A stretch of DNA of 52,574 nt, taken from NCBI GenBank assembly GCA_019748155.1, contig JAIEPY010000046.1, positions 1 to 52,574 of the forward strand, given 5' to 3'. The translations under genes and the position numbers were made by a program. The stretch's first letter is position 1; every line of letters begins with the position of its first letter. Below the pieces are notes generated by a model. That model made no database searches and had not been told where the DNA came from. It worked only from the letters and a program-made list of their open reading frames with translations. Shown here piece after piece: positions 35,753 through 45,847 of the stretch. This DNA is from Burkholderiales bacterium (GTDB lineage Bacteria; Pseudomonadota; Gammaproteobacteria; Burkholderiales; UBA11063).

Positions 35753-38506
35753 TTAATTTATTACAATATTCCAGTCTGCTACTTGTACACCATTATTACT
35801 AGTGCCTTTGATGGTGTAAATTCCTGATGTAACTGTACTTCCTATAGACAAGGTAATTGGGGTTGTTGGCGTGCTCCGTGTAAGATTCACTGAAGCTGGT
35901 GAAAGCGTTATACCAGCTGGAGCAGTAAAGGTTACACTGCTACTATTAATCGCAGAACTTGCTGTAAATGCAATACTTTCAGTATAATTTGTATTTTTAT
36001 TATAAGTCTGTTGGCTTTGCCAGAATGCAACCTTAGCACTTGGATAACTAATAAATGGCATCATACCCGCAACGTTTGAAAACAAGGTTGCGCCTGTGCT
36101 GGTCGAATATGGCACCGACTCAGGAATATCAAGAGTGCCATTATTATCAAGGATCTTGGTTCTCCAAATACGGTTAACTCCTTCTTGAGCGCCATAATAT
36201 AGGTAGTTATTACCATTAATTTTCATATAGGTGAGGGTTCTCGGTGATCCTGCTATTGTGGTATACTTTTCAGTAGTGCCAGGATAGGCGCCGGCTTGAT
36301 TATTCAACGCCATTTTGCAATCACTAGAATTAAAATTACCATCAGATTCCTGTAGCTTACAGCGCACTATCATGCGCCGAGCTGAAAGGTTAGTTGCCAT
36401 ATAAAGGTATGCTTGTTTATTTAAAGTAACTACTTCCGAACTATATACATCGTCTTGTGTACCAGAATCTGAGCGAGTACAAGCAGAATATCCTGATTTC
36501 CAACTACCATTTGGCATGACGGTACATTTTAAAACATTGGTTACTACATTATTAATATAAAATTGTGAAATATAAACATATTGCTTATAAACCGCAACGC
36601 CTTGATTATTAGTTGCTTGATTGGGAGTAGCATCAACATTTTCCCAAGTACCACCACTGGAAGCTACGGTAATACTGCCATCGCTTTCTCTGAGCTTTGC
36701 TTTAGTTGAAATCGAATCGGTATAATTTGCATTCGTAGTAAATAGATAATTGCTACCAAATATATTCGCCACCCGGTTTTGCACCATGATTGCACCAGTA
36801 TCTGGAACAGTGCAACCATTAAAGTCGCCAGCATTTGTCATATTACAAATAGCTAGCCCATCTCGTGCAGCAGAGTCGTCGCCACGCGAAACATAAGCGG
36901 TTATGCTTTCGTTGGCTGAACGAAAAAATGAGATCCCAAATTTATAAAGTAATCCACCTAATTTATTACTACTTGATGCGCCAGCCCCAGCTACGACACA
37001 ATTTATAAGGCTTTTACCATCCGCGGCTAAATCACAGCGATTAAACCCATCCTGACTACCATTGGCGGTTAAAAAAACCTGACGGGAATTAGCATTATAG
37101 TTAAAATAAAGTACATTGCTAATTAAACTAAGCTGTCCTGCACGAGATTGATCGGCATATTCAGCGCTGACTTGGAGAATCATATTGCCCGCCTCGGCTT
37201 TTTGCGGAGTATAGCTAACCGTAAAATTGCAAGTATTACCCGCTATTATTGTGCCAGCACAAGTACCTTTTGAAGTTATAACAGCGCTATTTTGCTTTTC
37301 AGTGCTGCCTATTTGTATATTGCTTAAATCGGCAGTGCCGCTATTAGTGAAGGTTATAGTTGCGGTTCTGCTCTCGCCCACTAGATTATCTGTTATCATT
37401 CCGATATCGCTAGACGATAAGTAAAATCCCGCAGTTCGATTTGCAGTTACAAATGCCAAGTTAAGATTAGCACTTTGAGAAGTTATGCCATCATTATAGT
37501 TAACCAATAATTTGCCATTTCCAGATGTATTACTTTTTATTTTAATGGTAAAAGTACAACTAGTATTAGGTAGCAAAGGAGCGCTGCAACTTAATGGGTT
37601 TATTACTACTGAATCACCTTTGTCATAAGTAAAGTTGATATTGCTGACATTAGCTACCCCATTATTTATTAATGTAACCGTAGTAGATGTGTTCCCATCA
37701 GCCGGGTTTTGTATTTGAGTAGAAGCTGCCATGATTAAGTGCCCAGATTTAGCATAACTGGTTTTGGCTGGCACATTTAGTAACGGCGTTCCAGCTGTAT
37801 TCATTAGGCTAATATCAAGCCCTCGATTAGCAATAAGAGTACCCTCTACCAGTAAAGTGCAATCTGTTTCAGAACTACATTCTAGTTCTGAGCTAAAGTT
37901 ATTGCTATCTTGGTCTAAATCACTTAAATTTAGCTTAGTTGAAATTAGGTTAGTATTCTCAGAATGAACTGGAATCGCTACACTAAATTTTTGTCCACTA
38001 GTCGTCATAATTTCTGAGCTAAGTTGCCCAACATGAATATTGTGGATATTTTTATTTAATTTAGCGTAGCTAATTAATTGCTCGGTAGATAGAAGTTTGT
38101 CATTTACATCTGCTGAGGCTTTTAAGAGAAAGAAGCCTTCCTGATAATCTTTAGGCAAGTGTATATGTAGTTTACAACTTTCCTGTGGTTTAACACTGTG
38201 GCAATTGCTACCATCAATTATGATTCCTGAATCCTCCTGGCTGCTATTACTTACCGTGAATTGAGAGTTTGATAGCTGATGATTTGAATTATTAATTAAT
38301 AGAACACTAAAGTTTGTAGCCTGATTCGCTAAGGTTGGTATAGTAGTTACATTACTCAAATTAATTGCTGCTGAATCTGCAGTTTGATGATTGTTATTAC
38401 TTTGTGCAACGACATGGTTATTAACGTTAGCTGGGCTACCATTGCTACAGCTAACACTAAGGATCGTGCTAATAGCTAGATAGAATATAGTTGTTAGTTT
38501 CTTCAT
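35753..38506 (-). CDS. Large surface lipoprotein with HYDIN-like Ig repeats and a cysteine-pair propeller
   Basis: A 917-residue lipoprotein (lipobox LSVSC, then SNGSPANVNN). Residues about 40-200 resemble the N-terminal part of the divergently encoded 851-residue lipoprotein. Residues about 255-450 carry Ig-like repeats of the ASH/HYDIN style with C-x-L-PNTSCTFTIKI motifs. Residues 470-830 repeat a pattern of two cysteines 8-13 apart (NRCDLAADGKSLINC, ICNMTNAGDFNGC), consistent with beta-propeller blades. A final Ig-like domain ends the protein. No enzyme motif is seen; adhesion or polymer binding is the likely role. It converges with the second LysR gene. Confidence 0.7.
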   Translation of the reverse strand: MKKLTTIFYLAISTILSVSCSNGSPANVNNHVVAQSNNNHQTADSAAINLSNVTTIPTLANQATNFSVLLINNSNHQLSNSQFTVSNSSQEDSGIIIDGSNCHSVKPQESCKLHIHLPKDYQEGFFLLKASADVNDKLLSTEQLISYAKLNKNIHNIHVGQLSSEIMTTSGQKFSVAIPVHSENTNLISTKLNLSDLDQDSNNFSSELECSSETDCTLLVEGTLIANRGLDISLMNTAGTPLLNVPAKTSYAKSGHLIMAASTQIQNPADGNTSTTVTLINNGVANVSNINFTYDKGDSVVINPLSCSAPLLPNTSCTFTIKIKSNTSGNGKLLVNYNDGITSQSANLNLAFVTANRTAGFYLSSSDIGMITDNLVGESRTATITFTNSGTADLSNIQIGSTEKQNSAVITSKGTCAGTIIAGNTCNFTVSYTPQKAEAGNMILQVSAEYADQSRAGQLSLISNVLYFNYNANSRQVFLTANGSQDGFNRCDLAADGKSLINCVVAGAGASSSNKLGGLLYKFGISFFRSANESITAYVSRGDDSAARDGLAICNMTNAGDFNGCTVPDTGAIMVQNRVANIFGSNYLFTTNANYTDSISTKAKLRESDGSITVASSGGTWENVDATPNQATNNQGVAVYKQYVYISQFYINNVVTNVLKCTVMPNGSWKSGYSACTRSDSGTQDDVYSSEVVTLNKQAYLYMATNLSARRMIVRCKLQESDGNFNSSDCKMALNNQAGAYPGTTEKYTTIAGSPRTLTYMKINGNNYLYYGAQEGVNRIWRTKILDNNGTLDIPESVPYSTSTGATLFSNVAGMMPFISYPSAKVAFWQSQQTYNKNTNYTESIAFTASSAINSSSVTFTAPAGITLSPASVNLTRSTPTTPITLSIGSTVTSGIYTIKGTSNNGVQVADWNIVIN

Positions 38507-38673
38507 GGCTTGTCTTTCTATAAAAACCTCAGTAGATTGAAGTGACTTAATTATGATTTTGCAGGATTATAACCTTTATAATCAGTAACATGAAAGAGCA
38601 AAAAATGCATAAACGTTATGCAAAAGCTTGGCTATCAAAATAACTAGCTTATCCCTTAAAATCTCGTCAAAGT

Positions 38674-38702
38674 TGTTAGGAAATGTGTGTTAAATCCTAA
38701 CA
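38674..38702. other. Hairpin in the shared promoter region of two divergent lipoprotein genes
   Basis: TGTTAGGA/TCCTAACA arms with a 13-base loop lie in the 253-bp divergent gap, 57 bp before the start of the rightward gene. A second small palindrome, ATTATAACCTTTATAAT, lies at about 38566-38582. Either could be a leader structure or a regulator site for the pair. Confidence 0.4.
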
Positions 38703-38759
38703 GCTTGCTTCCAAAGCTAAACTTAAATTAGCTAAACGTAATTTTTAAGGGAATTTATT

Positions 38760-41315
38760 ATGCGAATCTTAAATATAAATAAATACAAGCTGTTATCTAT
38801 TTTAATAATAGCTTGTGGAATTAACGCATGTAGCAGCAGTAATGGAGGTGGTGGGTCGAATACTGCCCCTGTACCGGCACCTGCTCCTGCAAGTCCTACT
38901 AAAGTAGAAGGCGTATTTATTAGCCAATCCTCAATCATGCCGCGAACTAGTGGAAGTAATCAACAATTTTATGTTGTAGCTTATAATGATACTAACGAAA
39001 CCGTCAAGCTTACTAATATTAGTGCCACCGAACACACAGATAACCCTACCGCTGCAGTAAGAGGGCTAAAATCTGACTTGTATAATGCTGCTGCATGTAG
39101 TGGGTCTTTAGCCCCACAGCAAACATGCTTGATAGGGATTACTCCGCAAGGTAAGGAAGGTGGATTTGTGCTTGGTTCAGACTTTAAAGCGCTGAGTGGC
39201 AAGACATATACCGCAAGGCAAATTATTCAATATGGAGAAGTGCCTGCCGCTAATGGTTTTATTGTAAACAATAATAATTTACGTGTTGCTAAAGCATCTA
39301 GTCAAAACTATTATATTACGATACCATTTGTGCTGGATCAAGACTATGAAAAGGTTGAAATAAGCAGTCAAAAACATCCTGTTTCAGAAAAAATCCTCTG
39401 TGCAAGCGAAGGCTATAACAAAGGTAATAGTTGTACCGCAATAATGGAATTTGCTGGTGGTGAGTACTCTAGTAAGATTAACTTTAAAGGTACCAGCCGA
39501 AAAGTTCAAGCTAAGCATGCTTTAACCTCTGCTACTTCAACTGAAACCAGCGTTAATTTTTCCTCTACTTCTGCTGCAGTAGCTAACCTCATTCATGATG
39601 GGTTTAATGCTCTGGTAAAAAGTGCCGATATAGGTCCACGGATAATTAGTATCTTAAACACTGGATTAGCTGCCGCTAACTTTAGTAGCATAGTTCCTGA
39701 TAGCGCTAACACAGTTACAGTTAGTAACAATAGTTGTAATGGCGAGTTAGCTGTTGGTTCAAGCTGTAGCTTTAGCTTGTCAACCACCACCACAACACAT
39801 AAGAACAGTAATGTTACTATTAACTATGATGGTAAAGCTAATAATTTTAATATTGCTGAAATAGCTAAAGCTGCGGCTCCTGGTCTCATCTTAACTACTA
39901 ATGGTTCATTAGAATATACGGTTATAAATAGCACTAACCAAATAGTAGTTAATGTTAGTAACGCTAGCACCACTAAGACCCAGTTAAACGATCTGGCTTT
40001 TACTTCTTTAAGTAGTGATTTTAATATAACTAACAATAGTTGTGGAATCGCTTTACAGCAAGGCGAGTCGTGTAATCTTACCATTAACTATACTCCAACA
40101 GTGGCATCAAACAGTGGTAATTTAGATTTTACTTCATCTGCACACTATACTGAATCAGGGAGTAAAGTAGGTACAATTACCGCTACTAAAATTGCTATAC
40201 CATATTCATCGGTAGCGCAATTAGCTGGGTTAACCATTACACCATCCAATCCTACTGCCATGAAAATCAGAGCGGATAATGTAGAGTCTGTGAGCCAAGA
40301 TTTTACTGTAAGTAATAATGGTGATGCTACAGCAAGCTCGCTTCAGCTTAGCAATGGAACTTTACCAAGTGCTGCAACCGTTTCAGCTAACACCTGCACT
40401 GCTAACTTAGCCGCAGGTAGTACGTGTGTGGTAACGATTAAATATGGTCCGACTTCTAATGAGCAATTATCTATGACAGGTAAGTTTAACTTTACCTATA
40501 AAAATAGCTTGCGTAGTGATGCCGCTCAGCAAACAGCGTATAGTCAGGATATTACTTTCCAGGCAAGTCTGGCAGCACTAATTTATACAAATGAATCTCC
40601 AACCGTAACCGCTACTGACCCATCTGCAGGGCTTACTATTTTAGGACAAAACTCGTATGCTTTTTATCCAACTTCTGGAAAATATATTGAGTTAAATTAT
40701 TCTTACACCAATAATGGAACTGCGGCTGCTGACAATTTTAATGTAGCAGTAAATTTCCCAGGCGCTAAAGTTTCTGGTAGTTGCCCAACCGGAATTGCAA
40801 CGACGACACTTGCGGTGGGTGCTACTTGTAGTTTAATTATTCAATACGTTGACGATGCTTATTTCCAAGCTTTTGCTTACACAGCGCCAGCAACCTTCTA
40901 CCGTCCAGAATTTACATATACAGATAATTCTACGGGAAGTGCAACTTTAATTACGGGCGCTGCAGGAACAGTACCGGTAATGGCAAGTCTATTGAAGTGG
41001 GCAGATATCGCAGCCGTAATTCAGACAAGCGATACTAATACTAGGACTATTGTATTGAGATATACATTAAATTCAATAAGTGGGGCTGCTGCGAGTCTAC
41101 CAGTAAGTATAACGTTACCAAAACTAACGCAAGAAGGTTTTAGTGCGACAAGTAATACCTGTTCGTTAACTAGCACTTCGTCATACTGCGATATCACAAT
41201 CAGTTATCCAGCTTATATGCCAGCAGGAACACAGTATGTAGAGTGGGTGGCAAGTACCGGTGGCGCTGCGGCTACAGTTCCGTTATCCGATAAAGTAACC
41301 GTATCAATACCCTAA
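38760..41315 (+). CDS. Large surface lipoprotein with repeated Ig-like (HYDIN/ASH-type) domains
   Basis: An 851-residue lipoprotein (signal then lipobox INAC; Gly- and Pro/Ala-rich linker APVPAPAPASP). About seven beta domains follow, each ending in a C-x-L-x-x-G-x-x-C-x-I-x-I-x-Y motif such as NSCGIALQQGESCNLTINYTP and NTCTANLAAGSTCVVTIKYGP. These resemble bacterial choice-of-anchor/HYDIN repeats. The N-terminal 200 residues match the plan of the divergent 917-residue protein, so the two are paralogues. No catalytic motif is visible; an adhesive or structural surface role is inferred. AAGGGAA precedes the ATG. Confidence 0.7.
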   Translation: MRILNINKYKLLSILIIACGINACSSSNGGGGSNTAPVPAPAPASPTKVEGVFISQSSIMPRTSGSNQQFYVVAYNDTNETVKLTNISATEHTDNPTAAVRGLKSDLYNAAACSGSLAPQQTCLIGITPQGKEGGFVLGSDFKALSGKTYTARQIIQYGEVPAANGFIVNNNNLRVAKASSQNYYITIPFVLDQDYEKVEISSQKHPVSEKILCASEGYNKGNSCTAIMEFAGGEYSSKINFKGTSRKVQAKHALTSATSTETSVNFSSTSAAVANLIHDGFNALVKSADIGPRIISILNTGLAAANFSSIVPDSANTVTVSNNSCNGELAVGSSCSFSLSTTTTTHKNSNVTINYDGKANNFNIAEIAKAAAPGLILTTNGSLEYTVINSTNQIVVNVSNASTTKTQLNDLAFTSLSSDFNITNNSCGIALQQGESCNLTINYTPTVASNSGNLDFTSSAHYTESGSKVGTITATKIAIPYSSVAQLAGLTITPSNPTAMKIRADNVESVSQDFTVSNNGDATASSLQLSNGTLPSAATVSANTCTANLAAGSTCVVTIKYGPTSNEQLSMTGKFNFTYKNSLRSDAAQQTAYSQDITFQASLAALIYTNESPTVTATDPSAGLTILGQNSYAFYPTSGKYIELNYSYTNNGTAAADNFNVAVNFPGAKVSGSCPTGIATTTLAVGATCSLIIQYVDDAYFQAFAYTAPATFYRPEFTYTDNSTGSATLITGAAGTVPVMASLLKWADIAAVIQTSDTNTRTIVLRYTLNSISGAAASLPVSITLPKLTQEGFSATSNTCSLTSTSSYCDITISYPAYMPAGTQYVEWVASTGGAAATVPLSDKVTVSIP

Positions 41316-41343
41316 TTGAAGGTATTAGGTTTTTAATTAGTGT

Positions 41344-41394
41344 TTTCTTTCAAGGACTTATTCTACTAGTTTAGTTTAAGTTCCTTGAGAGAAA
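41344..41394 (+). terminator. Long imperfect hairpin after the lipoprotein gene
   Basis: TTTCTTTCAAGGACTT pairs with AAGTTCCTTGAGAGAAA (one mismatch, one bulge) around a 19-base loop, 29 bp after the stop. There is no T tract, so it is only a probable transcript end. The rest of the roughly 300-bp gap to 41614 shows no gene. Confidence 0.45.
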
Positions 41395-41614
41395 TGGGGG
41401 GCATGTCCCAAGGAAAATGCAGTTTGATCTTTAATCTAGCAGACACCCATCTTTCATTTGGTTAATGCTACATTTACCCTTACACTTTCCAGCCGATTAT
41501 TGGGCTTCCTTATCTATAGCTAAGTTACCCAGCATAGTAGCCTTTTAGGTCAACTTGTTAATTAATCATACTAAAGTATAATGTGAATTATTCGTAATCT
41601 TTAAGGATTCAACA

Positions 41615-43882
41615 ATGAAAAAATATTTACTCAAATTTATGCTGTTTACTTTTATAGTTATATTAGGTGCTTGTGGTGGTGGGGCTGGCAGCCCATCGGA
41701 TTTAAATAATTCTAATAGCAATATTACGTTAACTGCTAGTTTACTTGACCCAGTACATGAAGCACAAGATACTTCAACTCTTCCGATTATACAAATTAAA
41801 TTTAGTGCACCAGCAGCGAGCGTTAACCATCAGAGTGTTACATTACATAAAAATAACGTCAATGGAGCCATAGTCGAGATAGATAGCATTACTCAAAGTG
41901 ATAACAATATTTATACTTTTGCACCTAAATCCTTACTCGATGCAAACACGGCTTATTATATTGTACTAAGTAATGCAATTGCAGGTGTTGATGGCAATGT
42001 GTTCGGGGGTTCTGTTTTTAAATTTACAACTGGCAAACTCAGTACACCAGAGGTAAATTTACTCTCCCCGGCAAATGGTGCAACTAAGGTAACAACATCA
42101 CCTAGTATTCAAGTAAAATTTAGCACATCGGTAAATAATGTGAACAATACGACTATTACTTTACACCAAGGTAGCCCTGATGGAAATTTAGTTGCAATTA
42201 GTAGTATTATCCAGGGAGATAATAATATTTATACGTTCAGTGCTGTTGCTAATTTAAGAGAAGCTACAAAATATTATGTCGTTATTAGTCATGATGTAGT
42301 TGATAATAATGGCAATCACTTAACTCCTGAAAGTTTTAGCTTCACAACCGATAGCAATAATGTTGAGCCCGTAAATCCAGTCAACCCAGTAAATCCAATA
42401 TCAGGACCAACGGTACTGATGATTTCACCAAGTGATAACAATGATAACGTTTCATTAAACCCTAATATTGAATTAAAATTTAGTAAAGCAGTAAAAAATG
42501 TAAATACAGAAAACATTATATTGCAAAAATGTATAGATACAATCTGTAACAATGTAAGCGATAAAATTGAAATTGGTACGATTACTGCTGGTGATGGCAA
42601 TAGCTATACTTTCAGCCCAGTTACAGAATTAAAAGAAGCAACAAACTATAATGTAACCGTTAGTAATGGCGTTATGGATGATAGTGAGAATGCATTAACT
42701 ACAACTAAATTTCATTTTACAACTGGTAAATATAGCGCGCCAACAGTAACAATGATAAACCCAGGCAATAATGCAGATCGGATATCATTAAAGTCATCGA
42801 TTGAGATTAAATTTAGTGAAGCGGTAAATAATGTTGATAGTAGCACGATTAAGTTAAGTCGGCTTAACAAATCAGGTCAAGAATCAGATGTAGTAATTAA
42901 GAATATTTCTCTAAATACAGATAATACATATTTAATCAAACCAGAGAGTGATTTTATTAACCAAGCAACTTACAAATTAACCTTAAGCAACAAAATTACT
43001 GATAAATCAGGCAATGCATTAGATGTTAGAGAGCAACCTTTTACATTTACCACCGCTAGCATTGTGTATGTTATTGGTGAAAATTCAAATACGGCAATAG
43101 TTTCAAGTTGTGTTGTAAGTGCTGATAATGAGTTAATTAATTGCACCTCCAGAAACTTGGGTAAAACTCCTTATCAAAATGGTAGCATTGTGATAAATAA
43201 TAGTCAAACAGCAGCATATATAACATTACATCTAACACTACGTCAAAAGACAGCTAAAATAGTTTCCGTTTGTCAGGTAAATTCAGATGGCTCATTGTCA
43301 TCTAGCTGTATAGATCAATCGTTACCAGATACATTTCAGTTACCAGGCAATAGCACAATAAGTCCTAGTGATTCATTTTTATACATACTTGGTGATTCAG
43401 AAATCTTAAAGTGTTCCATAAATCAAAGCAATTACACCATTAATACATGTACTACAGCATTAAATAGCGGTGGAATTGCAATAGCTTTTAATAAAGATGG
43501 CAAATCAGCATACATAAGTACTAATAGCAATATTAATCAATGTGCGGTTGATACATCAGGTGATTTAATAAATTGTGTAAATAAACTTATTGTGGATAAA
43601 GTTCGCGCCATTAATTATACTAAGGATCAATCAAAGGTCTATTTAACAAAAGAAAATGGGCAAATTTTGCTAGCTGAAGTTAATAATTACATACTCCCTG
43701 CTGACCTTAGTGCATCGCTTTCAGGAATGGCTATCAACAATGGTTATAGCATCGCCTACATCACTAACACTCAGGCAAACAATGTTCAAAAGTGTGCCAT
43801 AGACCCAGAAACTGAGTTGTTTAGCTGTAAACCATCTGGAGGTACGTTTAATTTACCGACAAGTATTGCAATGAGGATTTAG
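41615..43882 (+). CDS. Surface lipoprotein with four Big_5 Ig-like domains and a cysteine-pair repeat region
   Basis: A 755-residue lipoprotein (lipobox ILGAC). Four Big_5-like domains follow, each beginning like LLSPANGATKVTTSPSIQVKFS and ending like YYVVISHDVVDNNGNHLTPESFSFTT; they cover about residues 35-480. A short Pro-Val-Asn linker (VNPVNPVNPI) separates the second and third. The C-terminal 270 residues repeat a strand pattern with cysteine pairs (SSCVVSADNELINC, VCQVNSDGSLSSSC, KCSINQSNYTINTC, QCAVDTSGDLINC, KCAIDPETELFSC), probably propeller blades. The blade motif is shared with the 917-residue lipoprotein. Presumed surface binding protein; function unknown. Confidence 0.72.
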   Translation: MKKYLLKFMLFTFIVILGACGGGAGSPSDLNNSNSNITLTASLLDPVHEAQDTSTLPIIQIKFSAPAASVNHQSVTLHKNNVNGAIVEIDSITQSDNNIYTFAPKSLLDANTAYYIVLSNAIAGVDGNVFGGSVFKFTTGKLSTPEVNLLSPANGATKVTTSPSIQVKFSTSVNNVNNTTITLHQGSPDGNLVAISSIIQGDNNIYTFSAVANLREATKYYVVISHDVVDNNGNHLTPESFSFTTDSNNVEPVNPVNPVNPISGPTVLMISPSDNNDNVSLNPNIELKFSKAVKNVNTENIILQKCIDTICNNVSDKIEIGTITAGDGNSYTFSPVTELKEATNYNVTVSNGVMDDSENALTTTKFHFTTGKYSAPTVTMINPGNNADRISLKSSIEIKFSEAVNNVDSSTIKLSRLNKSGQESDVVIKNISLNTDNTYLIKPESDFINQATYKLTLSNKITDKSGNALDVREQPFTFTTASIVYVIGENSNTAIVSSCVVSADNELINCTSRNLGKTPYQNGSIVINNSQTAAYITLHLTLRQKTAKIVSVCQVNSDGSLSSSCIDQSLPDTFQLPGNSTISPSDSFLYILGDSEILKCSINQSNYTINTCTTALNSGGIAIAFNKDGKSAYISTNSNINQCAVDTSGDLINCVNKLIVDKVRAINYTKDQSKVYLTKENGQILLAEVNNYILPADLSASLSGMAINNGYSIAYITNTQANNVQKCAIDPETELFSCKPSGGTFNLPTSIAMRI

Positions 43883-43946
43883 CCATACGCATATATAACG
43901 TATTATAAATAAAACTTAAAAACACTCCGCTGCAAAGCAGGATAGC

Positions 43947-43974
43947 AATACCCACAATTTTCTCTGTGGGTATT
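43947..43974 (+). terminator. Hairpin downstream of the Big_5 lipoprotein gene
   Basis: A perfect 10-bp stem, AATACCCACA/TGTGGGTATT, has an 8-base loop and lies 65 bp after the stop; there is no clear T run. A second hairpin follows at 44030. Confidence 0.5.
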
Positions 43975-44029
43975 AAATACGCAAGTATTATAGTAATTTT
44001 AGCTAATTAAACCAAAAAATTATTAGAAG

Positions 44030-44064
44030 CTCCCAAACCATTAAATCTGTGTTTGGGAGTTTTT
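44030..44064. terminator. Terminator between the lipoprotein gene and kdpA
   Basis: The stem CTCCCAAAC/GTTTGGGAG has a 12-base loop, with five T residues on the plus strand and an AT-rich flank on the minus strand. It lies 8 bp beyond the kdpA stop, between converging genes, and probably serves both. Confidence 0.8.
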
Positions 44065-44071
44065 AGAGCAA

Positions 44072-45820
44072 TTAATGTGCTAATTGTAGTTGTTCAACAA
44101 TTGGACCAAGAGCCAGAGATGGTACATAAGTCAGTGCTCCGACAATAATAATCGTGCCAATTAAAATCGCAGTAAATAAAACTCCGCTAGTGGGCATCGT
44201 ACCAGCACTTACCGGGATTTTTTTCTTCTCTGCTAATGATCCGGCAATCGCCAATACTGGCAAAATTACCCCAAAGCGACCAAAGAAAATTGCGGTGCTA
44301 AGCATGAGATTATAATAATGAGTATTGGCGTTTAGTCCGGCAAAGGCGCTTCCATTATTATTTGCGGCGGAAGTAAAGGCATAAAGTACTTCAGATAAAC
44401 CATGAGCGGATGGATTGCTGATTCCGGCAAGCCCGGGAGCGATTATCAACGATAAAGCTGTTCCTAATAATACTAGCATCGGAACAATCAGAATCACCAG
44501 CGCCGTCATTTTCATTTCAAAGCTTTCGATTTTCTTACCGAGATATTCGGGGGTGCGTCCAATCATTAGACCACAAATAAACACCGCGAGGATAGCGAAA
44601 ACTAACATGCCGTATAAACCACTGCCGACACCGCCATAGATTACTTCAGAGAGCTGCATTAAAAATAGTGGGACTAAGCCACCCAATGGCATTAAAGAAT
44701 CATGTGCCGCATTGACTGCACCACATGAGGCTGCAGTAGTGATTGCCGCAAATAGTCCTGAACCCATCACTCCAAAACGAGTTTCCTTGCCTTCCATATT
44801 ACCGCCACTTTGGAGCGCGCTATGCAGTTGATCAACCCGCAAATGACTAAAGAGTGGATTTCCCTGACTCTCAGCCCACATTACTGTCAGTGCCAGTGCA
44901 ATAAAGACAATACTCATCGTGATATAGAGGGTGTAGCCTTGTTTTTTATCTGATACCAAATTACCAAAAGCGAAACATAATGCGGCGGGAACTAATAAAA
45001 TCGCGAGCATTTCCAGCCAGTTAGAAATAGCAGTAGGGTTTTCGTAAGGATGTGCAGAATTAGCATTGAAAAAACCACCACCATTGGTACCGATCATTTT
45101 GATTGCTTCTTGTGAAGCAACTGGTCCCATTGGGATGGTCTGTGTAGTGATTACTTGGGTGGTTGTTTTACCATCAACAGTTTGACTAATAGTTTGCGGA
45201 TCAAGTACCTGTACTGTGGCATAGTTGGTAAAATTTTGTGGAACACCCTGACTCATTAATCCGACCGCAAAAACTATTGCTAACGGTAATAAAACATACA
45301 GGGTTGACTTAGTCAAATCACTCCAGAAATTACCGATTAAACTGCTACTGGCACGGCTAAAACTCCGGATCAAGGCAATAACTACCGCGAGACCCGTTGC
45401 GGCTGATACGAAATTTTGCACTGCCAAGCCTACCATTTGCGTGAAGTAACTCATGGTTGTTTCACCGGCATAAGCTTGCCAGTTGGTATTGCCGACAAAG
45501 CTAATTGCGGTATTTAACGCCAAATCCCAGCTTAGGTTATCCAGATGCTGTGGATTTAACGGTAAACCTTTTTGCACTAATTGCAGCACAAATAATACTA
45601 CAATCCCGACTAGATTAAACATCATTAGCGAAATGGCATATTGTTTCCAGTTTTGTTCTTCGCTTTCACTGGTGCCGAGTAGTTTATAAATCGGACGTTC
45701 AATTACTGCCAGATAGCGAATTTTATTTTGAAAAACTGCAGCGATATATTTCCCCAAGGGAATTGCCAATGCAGTCAAAATGACCAAATAGATTGCTAAA
45801 TTCAAATAAGCTAAGTTCAT
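44072..45820 (-). CDS. kdpA: Potassium-transporting ATPase, channel subunit KdpA
   Basis: The K+-selective membrane subunit of the high-affinity Kdp pump. The 582 residues are slightly longer than E. coli KdpA (557). Ten-plus hydrophobic segments and selectivity-filter-type loops are present, including GNTNWQAYAGETTMSYFTQM, GTNGGGFFNANSAHP, GSGLFAAITTAASCGAVNAAHDS and AFTSAANNNGSAFAGLN. GAGAAG precedes the ATG. In the usual kdpFABC order this gene comes second; here it is last, 181 bp downstream of kdpF, with a palindromic repeat in the gap. It may therefore need its own promoter or read-through. Confidence 0.97.
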   Translation of the reverse strand: MNLAYLNLAIYLVILTALAIPLGKYIAAVFQNKIRYLAVIERPIYKLLGTSESEEQNWKQYAISLMMFNLVGIVVLFVLQLVQKGLPLNPQHLDNLSWDLALNTAISFVGNTNWQAYAGETTMSYFTQMVGLAVQNFVSAATGLAVVIALIRSFSRASSSLIGNFWSDLTKSTLYVLLPLAIVFAVGLMSQGVPQNFTNYATVQVLDPQTISQTVDGKTTTQVITTQTIPMGPVASQEAIKMIGTNGGGFFNANSAHPYENPTAISNWLEMLAILLVPAALCFAFGNLVSDKKQGYTLYITMSIVFIALALTVMWAESQGNPLFSHLRVDQLHSALQSGGNMEGKETRFGVMGSGLFAAITTAASCGAVNAAHDSLMPLGGLVPLFLMQLSEVIYGGVGSGLYGMLVFAILAVFICGLMIGRTPEYLGKKIESFEMKMTALVILIVPMLVLLGTALSLIIAPGLAGISNPSAHGLSEVLYAFTSAANNNGSAFAGLNANTHYYNLMLSTAIFFGRFGVILPVLAIAGSLAEKKKIPVSAGTMPTSGVLFTAILIGTIIIVGALTYVPSLALGPIVEQLQLAH

Positions 45821-45847
45821 ATTCTTCTCAATTAAAATTTTTCAGAG

